Origin: Marinobacterium sp. xm-d-530
GTDB lineage: Bacteria; Pseudomonadota; Gammaproteobacteria; Pseudomonadales; Balneatricaceae
Assembly (NCBI GenBank): GCA_949499045.1
Contig: CATEEE010000243.1
Span: forward strand, 1-8,504
DNA length: 8,504 bases
Direction of reading: 5' to 3'
The translations under genes and the position numbers were made by a program. How positions within the stretch are numbered: position 1 is the stretch's first letter; each line of letters begins with the position of its first letter. The notes beneath the pieces were generated by a model. The model made no database searches. It saw only the letters and a program-made list of their open reading frames with translations, and was not told where the DNA came from. Positions 5,567 through 8,504 of this stretch are shown piece after piece.

Positions 5567-8143
5567 CTAGCGAAAAGTAAATTCACCGTCCGCTACATCG
5601 ACTGCGATCTCAGCTCCGGGCATAAAGTCCCCTGCCAATAGACGTTGCGCCAATGGGTTTTCGATCCACTGTTGAATCGCACGTTTTAGTGGCCTTGCCC
5701 CATAAATGGGTTCAAAACCAACTTCCACCAGCTTATCCATGGCCGTTGGTGTCAGCGTGAGTCCCAGCTCATGCTCAGCAAGACGTCTGCGCAGACGTTC
5801 CAACTGAATGGTTGCAATGCCTGCCACCTGCTCTTTACGCAGGCTGTGGAATACCACTACTTCGTCGATACGGTTGATCACTTCTGGTCTAAAGTGGCTA
5901 CCCACCACCTCCATGACCGCACCTTTCATATGCTCATAGTCCTGATCATCGCTGTAACCAGCGATCAGATCTGACCCTAGGTTGGAGGTCATCACCACAA
6001 TGGTATTGCGGAAATCGACTGTGCGCCCCTGACCATCAGTCAACCGACCATCTTCTAGAACCTGTAACAGGATGTTGAAGACATCTGGATGCGCTTTTTC
6101 AACCTCATCCAAGAGCAGGACCGAATAGGGTTTACGACGCACCGCTTCGGTTAAATATCCACCCTCTTCATAACCTACATAGCCTGGAGGTGCACCGATC
6201 AATCGAGCCACCGAGTGCTTCTCCATAAACTCTGACATGTCGATGCGCACCATCGCCTCTTCGGTATCAAACAGATAGTTGGCTAACGCCTTACACAGCT
6301 CCGTTTTACCCACACCGGTAGGGCCCAAAAATAGGAAGCTACCGTTAGGGCGGTTAGGATCAGCCAGACCCGCTCTTGAGCGGCGCACTGCATTAGAGAC
6401 CGCTTCAACGGCCTCACCCTGTCCGACGACACGCTTGTGCAGCTCTTGCTCCATGCGCAGTAGTTTCTCTCGTTCGCCTTCCAGCATTTTATTAACGGGA
6501 ATACCGGTCCAGCGTGAGACCACCTCAGCCACCTCCTCTTCGGTGACCTTATTACGCAACAGTTCAGTTTTAGCCTCGGATTCATCGTCGCTATCGGCCG
6601 CTTGCAACTGTGCCTCTAACTCTGGAATCTTGCCGTATTGAATCTCTGACATTTTCGCCAGATCGCCTGCACGACGTGCCTGTTCCATCTCGATACGGGC
6701 CTGGTCTAACTGCTCTTTAATCTGCTGAGAGCCTTGCAGTACCGCTTTATCTGCCTTCCAAATCTCTTCTAGATCCGAGTACTCTTTCTCTAGAGAACTG
6801 ATTGTTTCCTCAAGCTCTTCTAAACGTTTTTTAGCGGCTGAATCCTTCTCTTTTTTCAGCGCTTCTCGCTCCATTTTCAGCTGAATCAAGCGACGCTCTA
6901 GACGGTCCATCTCTTCTGGTTTGGAGTCCATCTCCATGCGGATACGTGATGCAGCCTCATCGATAAGATCGATCGCTTTATCAGGCAGTTGACGATCGGT
7001 AATGTAACGCTGACTCAGTTTTGCAGACGCGATGATTGCTGAGTCAGTGATGTCGACGCCATGGTGTACTTCGTAGCGCTCTTTAAGACCACGTAGAATC
7101 GCAATCGTATCCTCTTCACTGGGCTCATCAACAATCACCTTCTGGAAACGACGCTCTAGCGCTGCGTCTTTCTCTACATACTGACGATACTCATCCAGAG
7201 TAGTAGCACCCACACAGTGCAACTCACCACGCGCCAACGCGGGTTTCAGCATGTTACCGGCATCCATCGCGCCCTCGCCCTTACCGGCGCCAACCATGGT
7301 ATGAAGCTCATCGATAAACAGAATGATTTGACCTTCCTGTTTAGAGAGCTCATTAAGGACCGCCTTTAATCGCTCCTCGAATTCACCGCGGAATTTTGCG
7401 CCAGCAATCAAGGCTCCCATATCAAGCGACAGTACTCGTTTATGTTTCAACCCTTCTGGCACTTCGCCATTGATGATGCGTTGCGCCAGACCTTCAACGA
7501 TAGCGGTTTTACCCACGCCCGGTTCACCAATCAGTACTGGGTTATTTTTTGTGCGACGCTGGAGCACTTGAATGGTGCGACGAATCTCATCATCACGCCC
7601 AATCACAGGGTCAAGCTTGCCGCTCTCGGCCCGCTCTGTTAAATCGACACAGTATTTATCCAGAGCTTGACGGCTCTCCTCTGCGTTAGGATCCATGACA
7701 GCCTCGCCTCCCCTTACCGCGTTAATCGCTTCAACCAGTTTCTCTTGTGTTAGACCAGCAGCCTGCAAGACCTTGCCGGCGTCACCTTTATCACTCAGCA
7801 TCGCCAGTATGACGAGCTCACTCGCCACGAACTGATCGCCTCGTTGCTGTGCCAGTTTGTCGGTTAGATTAAATAGGCGGGCCATATCTTGAGATAAGCG
7901 AATATCACCATCGGGCGAACTGACCACAGGCAATCGCTCAAGCGCCTCTCCCACTTTACGAGTTAACAGTGATAGTTCCGCACCAGCCTGTTTAATTAGG
8001 GGACGAATCGAACCACCACGTTGATCGATCAACGCAGCGAGCAGGTGGATAGGTTCAATCTGATTATGATCCTTACCGACTGCCAATGACTGAGCATCTG
8101 ACAGTGCTTCCTGTAATTTTGAAGTAAATTTATCTGGGCGCAT
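5567..8143 (-). CDS. clpB: ATP-dependent protein disaggregase ClpB
   Basis: ClpB is a cytoplasmic hexameric AAA+ chaperone that, with DnaK/DnaJ/GrpE, pulls polypeptides out of aggregates after heat stress. From the chosen ATG it has 858 residues (857 in E. coli). Domains in order are an N-terminal substrate domain (about 1-145), a first ATPase module with GEPGVGKT (206-213), FIDELH (276-281) and ALERRF, and a coiled-coil middle domain (about 405-525, full of Glu/Lys/Arg heptads). The second module has GPTGVGKT (607-614), LLLDEVEKAH (676-685) and the sensor-2 motif GARPLKR. The middle domain distinguishes it from ClpA. ATG at 8143 has GGAGG 5 bases upstream and matches the family N-terminus MRxDK. 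A GTG at 8155 is also in frame, but it overlaps that ribosome binding site. A sigma-32 promoter precedes the gene, and an internal start at codon 150 probably yields a second, shorter isoform. Confidence 0.98.
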   Translation of the reverse strand: MRPDKFTSKLQEALSDAQSLAVGKDHNQIEPIHLLAALIDQRGGSIRPLIKQAGAELSLLTRKVGEALERLPVVSSPDGDIRLSQDMARLFNLTDKLAQQRGDQFVASELVILAMLSDKGDAGKVLQAAGLTQEKLVEAINAVRGGEAVMDPNAEESRQALDKYCVDLTERAESGKLDPVIGRDDEIRRTIQVLQRRTKNNPVLIGEPGVGKTAIVEGLAQRIINGEVPEGLKHKRVLSLDMGALIAGAKFRGEFEERLKAVLNELSKQEGQIILFIDELHTMVGAGKGEGAMDAGNMLKPALARGELHCVGATTLDEYRQYVEKDAALERRFQKVIVDEPSEEDTIAILRGLKERYEVHHGVDITDSAIIASAKLSQRYITDRQLPDKAIDLIDEAASRIRMEMDSKPEEMDRLERRLIQLKMEREALKKEKDSAAKKRLEELEETISSLEKEYSDLEEIWKADKAVLQGSQQIKEQLDQARIEMEQARRAGDLAKMSEIQYGKIPELEAQLQAADSDDESEAKTELLRNKVTEEEVAEVVSRWTGIPVNKMLEGEREKLLRMEQELHKRVVGQGEAVEAVSNAVRRSRAGLADPNRPNGSFLFLGPTGVGKTELCKALANYLFDTEEAMVRIDMSEFMEKHSVARLIGAPPGYVGYEEGGYLTEAVRRKPYSVLLLDEVEKAHPDVFNILLQVLEDGRLTDGQGRTVDFRNTIVVMTSNLGSDLIAGYSDDQDYEHMKGAVMEVVGSHFRPEVINRIDEVVVFHSLRKEQVAGIATIQLERLRRRLAEHELGLTLTPTAMDKLVEVGFEPIYGARPLKRAIQQWIENPLAQRLLAGDFMPGAEIAVDVADGEFTFR
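7694..7715 (-). promoter_or_regulatory. Internal ribosome binding site and start codon in clpB (short isoform)
   Basis: Within clpB, codon 150 is an ATG (complement of 7694-7696) preceded by GAGG at 5 bases and, further up, by AAGGGGAGG. It lies at the junction between the N-terminal domain and the first ATPase module. E. coli clpB makes a short form lacking the N-domain from an internal GTG at the equivalent place (codon 149). The predicted short product here has 709 residues. Here the codon is ATG and the upstream purine tracts are strong. Confidence 0.75.
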
Positions 8144-8200
8144 CTTAGCCTCCACTGATAGCGACCTCCCGAAGCAAGGCCTATGAATGTTTCTATCTTT

Positions 8201-8232
8201 TATGTGCGGGGTAAGTCTGACTATTTCAAGGG
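8201..8232 (-). promoter_or_regulatory. Sigma-32 (RpoH) heat-shock promoter of clpB
   Basis: On the minus strand CCCTTGAA (complement of 8225-8232) is followed 13 bases later by CCCCGCACATA (complement of 8201-8211). The RpoH consensus is CTTGAA, 13-17 bases, then CCCCATNTA. The -35 element and spacing fit exactly, and the CCCC of the -10 is intact, with a weaker downstream half. Transcription would begin about 60 bases before the clpB start codon. A heat-shock promoter is expected for this gene. Confidence 0.85.
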
Positions 8233-8278
8233 TATTAATAAAACTTTTACGACATTATTTTAACTATTTAACACTTAT

Positions 8279-8504
8279 CTATTTTACACGCGGTAACTCC
8301 AACCAACTGGTGGTGTAACGTGGAGAGAGCATTTCACGCTTCATATCCCAGGGGTTTCGGTCGATGCGTCGGGCAAACTGCACAAGACCTGTTTTATAGT
8401 TAATCTGATCCAAGGTCGTCATCAACGCTTCACTTCGGCTATCTCCTTCCGCACAAAATAGCGTCTGCTGCTGAAGCTTTGGATCGTAAAAATCACTCAA
8501 CATC
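8279..8504 (-). CDS. umuC: DNA polymerase V catalytic subunit UmuC, C-terminal fragment
   Basis: Only the last 74-75 codons are inside the window; the polymerase core and presumably umuD lie beyond 8504. UmuC is a Y-family polymerase that, with processed UmuD, copies past damaged DNA during the SOS response. The visible part matches the UmuC tail: VMLSDF-like start, a QQTLF sequence that fits the beta-clamp binding motif QxxLF, then the conserved C-terminal domain (DUF4113 type) with EALMTTLDQIN and MKREMLSPRYTTSW, ending LPRVK and TAG. The Met at 8503 is an internal residue, not the start, since the family has about 420 residues. No clear terminator follows, so some transcripts may run on into clpB. 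Confidence 0.9.
   Translation of the reverse strand, partial: MLSDFYDPKLQQQTLFCAEGDSRSEALMTTLDQINYKTGLVQFARRIDRNPWDMKREMLSPRYTTSWLELPRVK

Noticed and set aside
6279..6641. Plus-strand 120-codon frame antisense to clpB
   Set aside because: It is Ser/Leu/Arg-rich and arises from the mirror of the clpB codons. It has no independent start signals, and clpB is fully conserved through this stretch.

Overview
The window looks like chromosomal housekeeping DNA from a gammaproteobacterium, probably a marine Oceanospirillales-type lineage. The evidence is the close resemblance of IlvI, IlvH, RlmJ, ClpB and UmuC to their gammaproteobacterial forms, and a sigma-32 type heat-shock promoter in front of clpB. 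The genus cannot be fixed from this sequence. I saw no mobile element, CRISPR array, tRNA or rRNA.

All recognisable genes except one lie on the minus strand, so transcription runs from high to low coordinates. Reading in that direction: the 3' end of umuC (DNA polymerase V catalytic subunit, 8279-8504), then clpB (disaggregase, 5567-8143) behind its own heat-shock promoter, then a hairpin and rlmJ (23S rRNA adenine methyltransferase, 4627-5466). The exception is a small uncharacterised plus-strand gene (4332-4601). It converges on rlmJ and diverges from ilvI. Next comes a long divergent intergenic region or leader (3911-4331), then the ilvIH operon (acetolactate synthase large and small subunits, 1700-3910), closed by a strong intrinsic terminator. 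Last is a transporter operon: a BMP/PnrA-family periplasmic binding protein (541-1545) followed by the start of its ABC ATPase (1-523), which runs off the left edge.

Functionally this is a series of independent units. IlvI and IlvH form one enzyme for the first common step of valine, leucine and isoleucine synthesis. The binding protein and ATPase belong to one importer, most likely for nucleosides, whose permease genes would lie left of the window. ClpB, RlmJ and UmuC serve proteostasis, ribosome modification and translesion synthesis.

No clearly new multi-gene system is visible. The points most worth following up are a perfect hairpin inside the first codons of the ABC ATPase, a strong internal ribosome binding site in clpB that predicts a short isoform, the dyad-rich ilvIH leader with a disputed start codon, and the uncharacterised 89-residue protein divergent from ilvIH.
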